Below are positions 20,607-31,814 of a stretch of DNA of 32,140 bases, piece after piece. Each line of letters begins with the position of its first letter. Position 1 is the stretch's first letter. The DNA is from Schoenoplectus triqueter (taxonomy: Eukaryota; Streptophyta; Magnoliopsida; Poales; Cyperaceae): positions 1 to 32,140 of the forward strand of contig CAXKVV010001091.1 of the NCBI GenBank assembly GCA_964058805.1, in the 5' to 3' direction. A model generated the notes under the pieces. It was not told where the DNA came from. It ran no database searches and worked only from the letters and a program-made list of their open reading frames with translations. The position numbers were made by a program, and so were the translations under genes.

Positions 20607-22196
20607 TGTTGTGTATCAGCTGTTAGTGTTAGAGTGATCTACAGTCAATCATGTGATGATTATACTTAGCTTATGTATTATGATGACTATATATAATATA
20701 TCATTTGTTCCTTGAGTTGTTTATTATTTGTATATTGAGTTGGACTCAATTGTGAAACATATGTATTAATTAATAATAACTCTAAAATGTCTCTAATCTG
20801 TTGACTACCAAGGAACAATAATTAACTAAGATTAGTGTGTAAGTTGAGTGATGATTGTGTTTCACAAGTCATATGATAAGTGTTATCGGCTCAATTACAC
20901 AAATAATGTGTTTGACATATTATTGGACTTGATCTGTAATAAAATACTATAAGGATTGTGTTCGTGTCATTAATATTTTATTTGCTTACTAATTCTTAGG
21001 TATGAGATGAGTGTTCTTCTTATACAAATGATTTGCATTTATAGATATTATCTAACGTTGTCCGTAACTGGCAGCCATACAGATTCTATCTCGATGTACG
21101 TCTTTTGTATGAAGAAGAAGTACGAATCAAGAATACCGATGTCCCTCTCATTTATTAACGTGAGCGATGATATCTAAATTGGGTGCCCCTAGATAAAGAA
21201 TATAGTGTAAAAATGATACGTTCTTATTTTTCACCGTTATGGATATCATGTGACATGGAATGAGCTCGGGATGATTGTCGTCGTCCAAGACCAAGATATT
21301 TATAGCGTACATTATATTTGTATTTCTTAGGGGTCACAATGCATATTGCTAAGTGCCGCTTATGATCTATGATGATTAAAAATATTTTAATCTCATTGCT
21401 AAGTGTATAAAGGTCCCAAATGGTCACACCGTATAAGAACAAAGTCTATAAACATTTTTTGATCATTTGATATGAGTTCTCTAGAATTAAGATGAGTTAA
21501 TTAATCATTAGACATGATTAATTAAGTATATCTATCAAAGAGTTTGATAGATAGGTCAAAACGGGTCAAAAATAGGTCCCGGAGAATATTTTCGGGACAC
21601 ATGCAGACCCCGTACGGCCCTGAAAAGAGTGAATTATGGGCAGTTTTTTGCACAGTGCGGTTCTGCGTACGGTTCGATTTTTTAGTAAGTTCGGACGGTT
21701 ATCTTACTCCAAAAATAGTTAAATTTGAACAGGACGTGGCCAACTATTAGTGAATGTTTTTCATCTAAAAAAAGATCATACCTATAGTCAAGAAACCCGA
21801 GATTTTTCGTCCCTAATTGCACCGAAATTCTGCTGCACCAGTTTTGACTCTCTCATGTGTTGAGAACCCTTTCCACCACCTCTAAGAGTTAGAATTCGTG
21901 GAGAAGGATCAGAGGATCAAGGAGAACACTCTCAATTGCCCTAGCATGAGTTTGAAAGGCGTTTGTGGGTTGTTCTTGGTGGATACCGTTGGAGGAGATC
22001 TCGGTTGGTCTCTCGGTGTCGTGCACGTCTCCCGATCGTTTCCTGCCCTTCCGATGACTCAAGCACGCATCAAAGGTATATTAATTTAGTTTGTAACTTG
22101 TATTTGGTTCAGTCTAAGTCACATACGAGATCCTTTTGATGTTTTAGATGAAAATTTTTAAATTTATACACTAGTCACACTCATAAAATCCCAACA
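20607..22196. mobile_element. Possible solo-LTR-like block with TGTTG...CAACA ends
   Basis: The block starts TGTTGTGTATC and ends AATCCCAACA, the TG...CA form of plant LTRs, and is about 1.6 kb long. Its middle (about 21540-22080) is clearly less AT-rich than its flanks and contains no credible gene; reading frames of 60-70 residues there look random. A CTATAAATATC sequence on the minus strand near 21300 could be a TATA box. The 5-bp flanks (TATGA and TCAGC) do not match and no adjacent primer binding site is seen, so this is a tentative call. Confidence 0.3.
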
Positions 22197-24177
22197 TCAG
22201 CTCCCCAAATAAATGCATACTAATTGAAATATGACAATGTTAAAACAAAAAAAAATTAAATGTTTCAATAGATGCATAATAAGTTTCAAATAGTCCGCTT
22301 TACATTGTTTCAATTTTTTTTTTCTATTCTGCAATTCATTTTTTGTTGCTAAAAAATTTCATTTTTAAAAATTAGTTAAATATTATTATGTATAGCAATA
22401 TAAATCAAATTATTACGATTTTGTTGTTGAGCATCACAAATTTTTTTTATCGGATATATAATGAATTAGGGTGTAAATTCAACGCGCAAATTATTGTATG
22501 CGTGTGTTGATTAAAATTATGAATTGAATTGAATTGTATTAGTGATATTATCGTTATTACTAAGATCACGGGTTCAAATTCCAACACACGATGAGAAGAG
22601 AATATTAACACTTAAAAAAAAGTGCCGAATCCGGTCTCTAAATATAGAAATGACCTTCATTACAATATTGTAAAATTGTCAATTACTTGGTCTTTCTTGC
22701 AACATTGCGGTTGCGAAAGGTTCTGACTGTGAAATTTCCATATTTTTAGTCCATTTCCAAAACGACTGATCATGCTGTTGTTGATTTGAGATAAATTATG
22801 TTTTTCCATATGCGTTAGCTTCATTAATTGTCAGAGGTTCGATCATGTGTTTTAATTCTCAATACCATTCGCTTTTTCTAGTTGCTACCATCATCTTCCA
22901 ATCCTCCGCACAGCACAAGCGTAAATTGAGGTTATTAATTGTTCCTCAATAGCTTAACAATTGCGTGCAGGTCACTAATTATCAATGATATCAATAAGGG
23001 CTCACTAGGTAGTTTAATTAAGGTTTAATGTAAAATATTATGTACTTAACCTCCTAAGGGCACGTTTCCAAAAAATAAAAGTTGCATGCAACCAATAATC
23101 TTTTTAGAATTTCATATGTGCTTTATCCAACTTTAAGTAAAAAATATATATATTATTTTTTCCAAGTGTACGTGGCAGCATTTATATCCAATGGTCTTGA
23201 AAATTGGCCAGAGAGTTGTCACGTTCATATATTTTTTTATTTTTAAAACTTTTGCTCCTCGCCCCACTGTCTCCTTGTTCTCGAGACCATATTATTAAAT
23301 TATTAGTTAATATGTTAGCGTATTAAATTCTAATGGTACTTAATATCAAATGATTTAAATTGAAACACAATCAGTCTTAAGTTCAAAAAATATGTTTATA
23401 ATTTTTTTCTTGTTCTTAAAATTTTATCAAATTTGACAAAATCACCACTCTCAATCTTAAATATATTGATCCAACACAATCCCACTGATTCAAAATTTAT
23501 AGCTGAATGACTTGTATGCATTTGTATCTGACATATATAAAATTGATTGTTTGGATCATGATCAATTGTAACGCTATCCGTGTACGAATTTTTGATTATT
23601 TGTATGCATTTGTATCTGCATAGGCATTCTGTATAGAATTTTTTTTTTGAGAGAACAATGAGAGTTTAACTCATAAATTTCATTTTGTATTATGAAAGTT
23701 TGAATTTATGACCTCTTGGAGGCCATTTTAATTAAATATTACTTAAATTATTAGACCATTTGCACGTATCATATGGAATGTAAATAAAAAAATTAAGGAA
23801 AATTAATTTTATGTCACTTCAAAACTTCAAAATTAGTGAAATATCATCTTAAAATTTAAATTTTCTTAAATGCCACTCCAAAACATATTTATTTTTTTTC
23901 AAAATTACCCCTAAAAGTCCAAAGAGTGCCAAGTTCTTCTTCCCTTTTTGCCAAAAAATTGCATGTTTCTTCTTTTAAATAATAAAATCTATTTTTTAAA
24001 AAACTTTCACCAATGATATTCTTCGTTTTTCATTCCTAAAAAATCACTCTTTTTTGATGTAAATATAATGTCACAATTCAATTCTTAAGCAATTTTAGTA
24101 ATGAAAAGTAGATTTGCAGGACAATTTTGCAGCAACAATACATTTGATTTTTTTTTTTTGAAAAAAAGATCAATTTA
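22197..24177. other. AT-rich intergenic DNA, no gene seen
   Basis: No coding region, RNA gene or bounded repeat was recognised. Poly-A/T runs and short AT repeats are frequent. Confidence 0.6.
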
Positions 24178-24788
24178 GTCACTTCCTATTATTTTCAATT
24201 TATCTCCACTGGCAACCGTCACAAATCTTGATTAGGTTTTTGTTACCGGTGATATAGTCTGTTGCTCCTGAATCGAGTATCCATTTTTTTGAGCAATTTA
24301 AAATATGATTAACAACAATACCAGATTTTTTTGAAGTGTTCTGTTGTAGCATCATGGATAGCTACTCCACCAGCTGCCTCATTTTGAAGTGTTCTGTTGT
24401 AGCATCATGGATGCTACCTTGATTCTTTGATGTGGGTTTGTTTTTTTTGCTGATTCTGACACTGCTTTGACAGTATTCTGTTGCCCCCTTTTTTGTTGGA
24501 GGTGAGACTTTTGCCAATTGCTGAGTTGAAGACTGGCCTTGTGCTGGTCTCCTCAGTCTTTGCTGATTTTTCTTAGTTTCTGAACTATTGTTGCCTCGCT
24601 TATTTGCTGAGATAGGCTTGTGACTTGCTTTGTTTTTTGATACCTTTGATCGCTCTGGACCTTCTGGTATTGACTGATGAGAACAAATGTATCATTGCTG
24701 GTATTTTGGGTTTAAGGTTGGTGCCAACTGCTTTTGCAGTTTGGATGGCCTTTGTTGCGGGTAGATGATGAGATGGTTGATACTATTA

Positions 24789-24805
24789 GACCTGCTCTGA
24801 TATCA
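24789..24805 (-). other. Primer binding site of the truncated Copia element
   Basis: TGATATCAGAGCAGGTC directly follows the LTR end on the minus strand. It resembles the TGGTATCAGAGC-type primer site, complementary to the 3' end of initiator methionine tRNA, that is usual in plant Copia elements, with one difference early in the match. Confidence 0.8.
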
Positions 24806-25076
24806 TGTTGAATTTGTTGCTTATTGTATTGAATCAGTATTGATGATGAGAAAAAGTAATTTTTATTGTTTTTTTATATATTACATATACATACAACAGA
24901 TGCTATATATATGAGGTTGATATCAAGTGGTACCAACGGTATTGTAATGGTACTATTTCTCATTGGAGTAATGGTAGAGGTGACTTATTGTATCTCCAAT
25001 TATTTTTCTTATTGGGCCAATGATGAAATATATTTGAGGCCCAAAACCCATTATTTTCTAAATCTAATTCTCAACA
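24806..25076 (-). repeat. 5' LTR of the truncated Copia element, 271 bp
   Basis: It begins TGTTGAGAATTAG and ends AAATTCAACA on the minus strand, so the ends are the short inverted repeat TGTTGA/TCAACA. The adjacent primer binding site confirms its boundary and orientation. Confidence 0.85.
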
Positions 25077-26316
25077 AATTTAAGAAGAATGGATTAATCC
25101 AGAAAAAAATTATTTGACAATTTGACAACTAAACAGTAACTAAAATAAAAAAAAATTATATATCTTTTAAAGTTTAGACAATATTTAAAAGATTTAGTAA
25201 ATTTTGATGCAAGTTATAAATTAATTTTGCCACCCACTTACAACAACATCAAAACCTTTAATCTCAAATAAATTGAGAGTCTGGATTTGATTTTCATAAA
25301 GATCGATTGTTTAATTTATTATTGGCTTACCACTTTAGTCGCAACCCTACTCTTTTTTCCTCATTTGGACGAACTATTCAGAATTAGTTTACGCGGAGTT
25401 AATTTTGTCATCCGCTCAATTAGAAAAATTAATAGCTTTATTTTATCAGCACTTGATTAATCTCAAGAAGTTTTCAAATTGCATCGATCGAAGTTAATTA
25501 TTATATAACCTATCCAAAATTACAATATGATTTCAATATATTCAGTATTTGATATGAACAAATAATCATTCAATTTGATTCAACCTGACCCAAAGATATT
25601 TGGACCCACGGATATGATATAGGCAAGTGGCAAAAGAAATACCAGGAAACCTGATGACGAAGCAAAGCAGTTGTTCTATCATAATATATATCCTGATCTG
25701 TCTTTTAATCTTTAAGGTTTTTGGGTTCTTCTGTTTCACTTGTCTTGAGGCTATTTCTGTTGTCACCTGTTTAATTTGAACCCTTTATGCAAGAACGTTT
25801 TGGTTCCTGCAATTGTAAAGGAAGATCTGTTTATCACAAGATTACAATTGTCTATCTATCAATCAATTCTATATCACTTCATTTCTAAAATAAATCCGAA
25901 CTTCAATTAACAGCTAGTAAATTTTACAAAAGTTTTATGTTAATGTAATTGCCAGTTACAAATCTAAATGATAATTTCAGATAGATCAACAAATTTATAC
26001 AATTATCGCATTGCCCAGTATATGTTATAGTCATCATTGAGATAGAACATGCTTTAACATTGAGATAGAACATGATTTAATATATCTACCACCATACTAT
26101 TAAATTGTCAAAAAATTTCTCTAGTTAATGAGAAACATTCTCTTCTTGTCCATTTAAAATATTGCAAAATCATATATGAAGCACAATGTATTGTTCCTTA
26201 CTTTCAAGCATAGCCATCTCAAATAATTGTCCATACATGCCAAAACACACACAGAGTGCAACAAAAGCAAAGCATCATATTCATACCAGAACTGGACTCA
26301 TCCATACCACAACTCC
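25077..26316. other. AT-rich intergenic DNA upstream of the SEO-type gene
   Basis: No gene was recognised. A 23-bp tandem pair starting TTGAGATAGAACATG lies at 26037-26059 and 26060-26082. The last few hundred bases are the probable SEO promoter region. Confidence 0.55.
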
Positions 26317-26324
26317 TATAAATA
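26317..26324 (+). promoter_or_regulatory. TATA box of the SEO-type gene
   Basis: TATAAATA followed by GGG lies about 130 bp upstream of the first in-context ATG (26448). It is the clearest TATA box near any gene in this window. Confidence 0.65.
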
Positions 26325-26447
26325 GGGTTTGCAAGAACCAGCGATATCATCCATGCACTACAACAAGTGCAACTCAAGCAATTAGTGAGCGGGTGGGTTA
26401 CACACACACCACGTAGTAAAATCTTAATTTTTTTTTCCTTCATTGCA

Positions 26448-27830
26448 ATGGCCTTGACACCTACAGCAGCCAATACCGGCACCATGACAGTCCGAGTCTG
26501 AGGGGAGAGAAGCACATGTTCACCTCCTCTGATGACAGCATTGTGATGAAACAGATCCAGGCGACGCACTCACCTGATGGGCGTGACTTCGATGTCAGGC
26601 CTCTCATGCATGTTGTCGAGGATACGCTTCGTCGTGGCACACCCATCACCATTGTTGTATTGCTCTTTAATTATCCTGATAATTAAGTGTTACATATATT
26701 ATGGTGCTACTATATATGTTATTAGTGTTGGATCAAATATTATGAAAATTTGGGCAAGCATGCCTTGTACATACCAGGTTTTTCTGAAATTTATATTCAG
26801 AATTTTTTTTTGAGTAAAAAAATTCATATTAGAATTGAATGAACTGATTTTAAATTCAATGATCATAAGTAGTTTTCAAAAATTGGTTAGAGAAATTGAC
26901 TCACTTAGGAGTTGGGGCTGATACTCCATTCGTTGTTGTACTGATGAAAATAAAATTTTGTTCTTTTTTTTCTTGGCATGTGTCATCCAATCATGATAGA
27001 CAGCACACCCTTCAGTTGAATTGATTGAAGATAAGGCGCATCGCCAGGTTGACCCATTTGAACTCCTCTCCTATACAATTCACAAGATAGCTTCTGAGGT
27101 AATTAGATCTAATAAACACATTCATAATAAAATAGTTAATTACATACTCCAACTCTTAATTTGGAGTTGAAAAATTCTAAATATTTATTGTACATTTAAT
27201 TTAAGTACTTCATTGCTTAATAGTTAATAATGTGCAACATCTTTGGAAGCCAAAAGGTGAGAATTTAGTTTCCATATCAGTTAACATTTAATTATCCCAT
27301 GAACTGTGCAGATGACATACAAGTGCTCAACCCCTGGCAATGATGCGCACGCAACAACAATGGGAATCTTGCACCTGTTATCGACCTTTGACTGGGACAC
27401 GAAAGTGGTCCTTGCTTTGGCTGCATTTAATATCACCTACGAACATTTCAGGAGAACGATAAGGCAGCTTCCTGACCTCCTCAAACCAAGGTCTATTCTC
27501 CTAATCTATCATCTATGAAGTTGAATTTTCTCACTCATTTTCTTTTTTAATTCAACTCAAAAGTAAAAATCCAGTACTACATTCTATGAATTATTTCTTA
27601 CACTCTTATTTAAAAGGTTTGATGCTGTGAAGCACCTGATCAAGGCAATGGTTAATGTGACTTGGTGCATAATTGAGTTCAATGAGTTCCCCAGTGAGTA
27701 CTTGGTTGCCGAATCCGTCGAAGTTCAGGTGGCGCTGACACATATTCCAACCGCAGTCTACTGGACTATCAGGGGCATCATTGCATGCGTATCTCAGATC
27801 ACCGGGCTTGTCAACCTCGGTCATGAGTAA
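26448..27830 (+). pseudogene. Sieve element occlusion (SEO/SEOR) protein, N-terminal part, damaged
   Basis: SEO proteins form the P-protein filaments that accumulate in phloem sieve elements. Four exons match the SEO N-terminal domain: up to 26656 (MFTSSDDSIVMKQIQATHSP, GRDFDVRPLMHVVEDTLRRG), 27000-27098 (VELIEDKAHRQVDPFELLSY, TIHKIASE), 27312-27490 (YKCSTPGNDAHATTMGILHL, KVVLALAAF) and 27617-27827 (FDAVKHLIKAM, LTHIPTAVYWTIRGI, LVNLGHE). Junctions are in phase. The best-context ATG (26448) opens a 17-codon frame ending at TGA 26499, whereas the SEO frame is shifted and has its first Met at 26516, at the start of the conserved domain. After GHE the sequence reads GAGTAATT: either a stop at 27828 or a splice donor. 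No following exon, thioredoxin-like part or C-terminal domain is recognised before the Copia element. It may be a pseudogene, or a gene whose next intron carries the transposon. Confidence 0.85.
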
Positions 27831-28239
27831 TTAAACTAGCTTATAAATCTAAACGTTTTCCCAAGAAATTAGCTAGATTGTAGAATTTCTTGATATTAAT
27901 TGCTGACCAAAAGAGATAAAAACAGTGCTAGAGAAGAGAATTGAGTGATGACAAATATTTTCTGATTATTGTACTTACCATTGGTACATTCGGTGCTATA
28001 CTCAGTACCTAACGGTATAATTAACGAAAAAAAAACAAGGTCAAAGTGATATTTACATATTATTTTCTTGATTTTTTTAAATGAGTCAATGATAAAACAA
28101 CTATAACCTTTAAGTTCATTCCCTAAATCTATTTCCTAGTAATTATTTCTTAATCATTAAACTTAACACTTCTTTTTAAATTAGGGGTGAGAAAATATTT
28201 ATCATCCCTAACTAGTCTATATATATATTTTTTAATTTT
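27831..28239. other. Non-coding gap between the SEO fragment and the Copia remnant
   Basis: I see no SEO exon and no clear LTR here. The 3' end of the Copia element should fall in or near this stretch, but no TG...CA bounded repeat or purine tract was identified. Confidence 0.5.
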
Positions 28240-29545
28240 CTCGAATTCAATCTCTTTGTGAACATATCGGCAAGTTCTCACTCTTGATGTATGGAGTCTT
28301 GATTTCTCTGACTTGAATTTTTTCTCGAATGAAATGACAATTTATCCACAATATGTTTTGTTCTTTTATGAAACACGAGATTTGATATAATGTGTCTAGC
28401 GGTTTGATTATCATAAAATATTTTCATTGAAGCTTGATGATTGATTCCTAGATCTTCAAGGAGTTGTTTGATTCAAATCAACTCACTCGTGGTTGATGCC
28501 ATAGCTCGGTTCTGTTTCAACACTAGAGTGAGCCATGATATTTTATTTTTCACTTCTCCATGTGACTATGGTCCTACATACAAATTTACAAAAAATAATA
28601 GTTGAATTTCGATCAAAATTTTCGGCCCAATTTACATCGAAATAGTCACATATTTCATTAGAATTATTATTTTTAAAATAAATTCCTTTTCGAGTGTACC
28701 TTTTAAATATCTTAGAATCCTATCAATAGAATCTAAGTGAGATGTCCTAGGTGAATATATAAATTTGCCAATTTGAAATAAAATAATTTATATGTTTAGT
28801 TAAATATGAAATGTCGGGTCTAGTTACGATAAGATAAATTAATTTATCCATTAATTGTTGAAATTGATTAATAAGGGTTTCCATTCTCAATATTTAATTT
28901 ATATTTACTATCAATAGGAGTTGATGTCAACTTACACCCTAATTTATCTGTTTCCATTAATAAATTTAACATATATTTTCTTTGAGAAATGAAAAACCTC
29001 TTTGATGAAACTACAATCTCAATGTCTAAGAAATATTTTAAAAAACCTAAGTCTTTATTCTCAAAATTGTCTCTTAATTGTTTCTTGACCTTTTTAATCT
29101 TCTCTAGATTATTACCATAATAATTATATAATCTACAGAAACTATGGTTTGTATTTTAGTTGTCTAAATTAATGAATAAAGAATAGTCAGTCTTACTAGC
29201 TATAAATCAACAAGAAATTAAATAAGATTTTGATTTTCCATACCAAACTCTTGGAGATTACATTAAAATATAAATTATTTTTTTAACCTACAAATCAAGT
29301 TAGGATTGCCCTCTTCCTTGTGATTGGGTGGTATTGTCATAAAAAAGACATTTTTTTATATTTAATTGATACAAAGTCCAATTTTGATTTATCGCTATTG
29401 AAAAAAGAATCCTAACAGTATTCATCTTGACAATGGGTGCAAAAGCCTCTTGGTAGTCTATACCTTATGTCTGGGTATAACATTTTGTAACTAATCAGGT
29501 TTTATACTGTTTTAAGGTTCTGTCGCTATTGTATTTAATTTTGAA

Positions 29546-29656
29546 TATTCATTTACACCCAAGCCTACCCCAATTTATTTGAGATTAAAGGCTTTGTTGT
29601 TGTTGTTGTTGTTGTTGTTGTTATTGTTGTTGTTGTTGTGTATTCATTTACACCCA
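29546..29656 (+). mobile_element. 5'-truncated SINE/LINE-like insertion with 16-bp target duplication
   Basis: TATTCATTTACACCCA occurs at 29546-29561 and exactly again at 29641-29656. The 79-bp insert between (29562-29640) reads AGCCTACCCCAATTTATTTG, then AGATTAAAGGC and a (TTG)n tail. This resembles the 3' end of plant retroposons such as Au-type SINEs, whose 3' part is CCCAAxTTGTTTGGGA-like followed by TTG repeats. The insert interrupts the Copia reverse transcriptase region. Confidence 0.85.
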
Positions 29657-31477
29657 ACTGATTTTTTATTCTTTAATAATTGAGTAATTATTCAAGTTTT
29701 ATTTTTTTTCTAGCGCATTTAGCTCTTCCTCCATTGACTTACACCATTTGAGATTTTTTAATAGTATCATCATATTGTGTAGGCTTTTATTCTTTTGACA
29801 TTGAAATTAAAAAAATAATATGGTGCCTTGAAACATTATCATAAGTAAGGAAATTTTGAAGAGGGTGTTGTACCTTGTAAGACATAAAGTCTCTCAACCT
29901 TGTAGAAGGTTATATATCTCGAGTTGATCTTCTTAGAGGTATTTTCTCAATATTTTCTTCTAATTGTTCATCATTTTGAGAAATTTTTTCTAATTATTCA
30001 TTTTTAATTTCTTGCACTATTTGCACTATTTCTTCATAGGTCTCGGGTTCTTAAAAGAATGAAATAATATTTCATGGTTCTTGGATTTTTTACTCATTAA
30101 ATTTTTTCATGTAAAAATGCTCATTTTTTTGGAATTTGACGTTCCTAGAGATGTAATTTTTTTTATTAATTTGATCATAACATTAGTAGCTTTTTTTTTT
30201 AGTGGAATAATGAAAGAAAATAGCCTTGATAGTTCTAAAATTTAATTTATCTTACTTGTTGTCATTGAAAACATCACAAGTACATGCATCAAAAGACTTT
30301 TAAATAATCAATGATGATTTTTCTTTGTTAAAGGATCACTAATGAACGTTTACAATCTAAACCAGTACTTGACAGTTAATCAAATATGTGGAAGTGAAAG
30401 CAACATCCACTAATAAGTTCTTGAAATATTATTTTGATATAATAAAACTCATGTCATTTCTAATAAATATTTATTTTTTTATTTTAAAAACTTCATTTTC
30501 TCTGGAGTGTAAACACATGATGTTTGATGCAACAAAATAAATTTGTTTGAAGAAACTAGCAAAACTTGATTCATAAATTTGATTCCATTATCGGATCTAA
30601 AAACTTTAATTTTTGTATTATATTGATTTTCTATCAAATTATAAAAATCTTAAAATTATAAAAAAAACTTTAACTTCATTTTTTAATAAATATAATAAGG
30701 TTATTTTTTGATGAAAAAATGAGTCTACAATTCAATTCATTTGTGAGTTTTTCTAATTGATAATAAATTTGATGCACTTAAAAAGAAAGACATTTGAAAT
30801 TGTTTTTGAAAAACATCTAATTGAATCATCTCCTACAATTTTGATTCTTTCATAATTTGCAACAGTCACATATTATTTGGTGTCATATTTTCTAAAATTG
30901 AGAAGTGAATTTTCATCTCCGGTCATATTATCAGTTGCTTCCGAATCTAAAATTCATTTATTATTTTTTGAGGAAATAAGCATGTAAAGATATACCAGAT
31001 GTCTTATTTTGCTCTTCATTTCGATAGCGAAGCTCTTCTTCTCCCCCTTGTGTTCATCACCTTGCCTCCTTAGCCCTTTTGGTCAGAAATGAGGATGGAG
31101 GAATCATCATCCATCCTTTCTATGCCCCGTATTCTTACAATGCTAGCATCAAATCGCTTGGGTTCCCTTCATCTCTGATTTAGTGTTTTGGATTCGAAAG
31201 AAAGTGGTTAAAACTTTGGCTTCTTGATCGTTGGTCGGTTGAGAGCTTATCACGGCCCTTCTTATTTCCTCTCCCACCACTCTAGCCATTACATCATTGA
31301 GAGAGGGCAAGTCGTGTGCTCAAAGGATTTGTAATCTAATAGTTTCATATCTTGAATCCAAGCTTGCTAAGAAGTGAAATACATCATATTGGTCCTCTCT
31401 TCGTTGAATTTCCTCTAAATCAGAGGTAGGAGGTATGTATAGTTTTAATTCATCGGTTTTTCTTGTAAGGGAGATAA

Positions 31478-31814
31478 TGTTGGAATAATGCAAGGACCAT
31501 GAAATAAACAAACAAATAAATAATTTCTACTGAAACTCTCTTCTTAACTCATTGCATATTGGAGACATACAATTGCATAATGTTCTATGATTTATAGCAT
31601 AGAACTTTCTTAAATTAACTCTACTACATTACTAAAATATCATCCACTACTTTCTATAAATTACCCCACTAACTCCATTACTTCCTAAATATAATTGTCT
31701 ACTAATTTTGGCTCTTGTCTTTCCTAAAATAACCCTATAATCATTCTATGTCTTTGCTAAAATTATCTCTACCAAAATAATTTCCAAAAATATATTTTGA
31801 ATCAATTCTCAACA
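31478..31814 (-). mobile_element. Solo LTR inserted in Copia gag, 337 bp
   Basis: On the minus strand it begins TGTTGAGAATTGATTC and ends CATTATTCCAACA. It separates two blocks of gag homology (SISKLL side and SLTRKTDELK side). The 5-bp flanks are GATAA (31473-31477) and TATAA (31815-31819), a target duplication with one difference. CTATAAATC inside, on the minus strand, is a plausible LTR TATA box. No internal retroelement sequence is attached, so it is a solo LTR. Confidence 0.82.

Larger units (their letters stand above)
24178..25076 (-). mobile_element. Truncated Copia retrotransposon: 5' LTR, primer site, gag remnant, protease start
   Basis: On the minus strand the order is LTR (25076-24806), primer binding site (24805-24789), leader and gag remnant, then the start of protease. 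The gag remnant has basic, Gln/Ser/Lys-rich text such as KRGNNSSETKKNQQ but no zinc knuckle. The protease reads KWILDSGATDYITGNKNL, carrying the Copia aspartic protease motif DSGA, at about 24290-24240. The frame then shifts: KICDG is followed in another frame by FVTVASGDKLKI. The element stops abruptly near 24178, so integrase, reverse transcriptase and the 3' LTR are missing. Most of gag also seems deleted, because less than 0.5 kb separates the primer site from the protease. A 31-bp segment is duplicated at about 24328 and 24381. Confidence 0.85.

Noticed and set aside
21544..22089. Two short plus-strand open frames in the GC-richer block
   Set aside because: No family resemblance and no splice or promoter support; treated as part of the possible LTR-like block.
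26186..26569. Open frames on both strands upstream of and over SEO exon 1
   Set aside because: They cross the TATA box and leader or run antisense to the SEO exon.
29592..29638. GTT trinucleotide run considered as an independent microsatellite
   Set aside because: The flanking 16-bp duplication shows it is the tail of a retroposon insertion.
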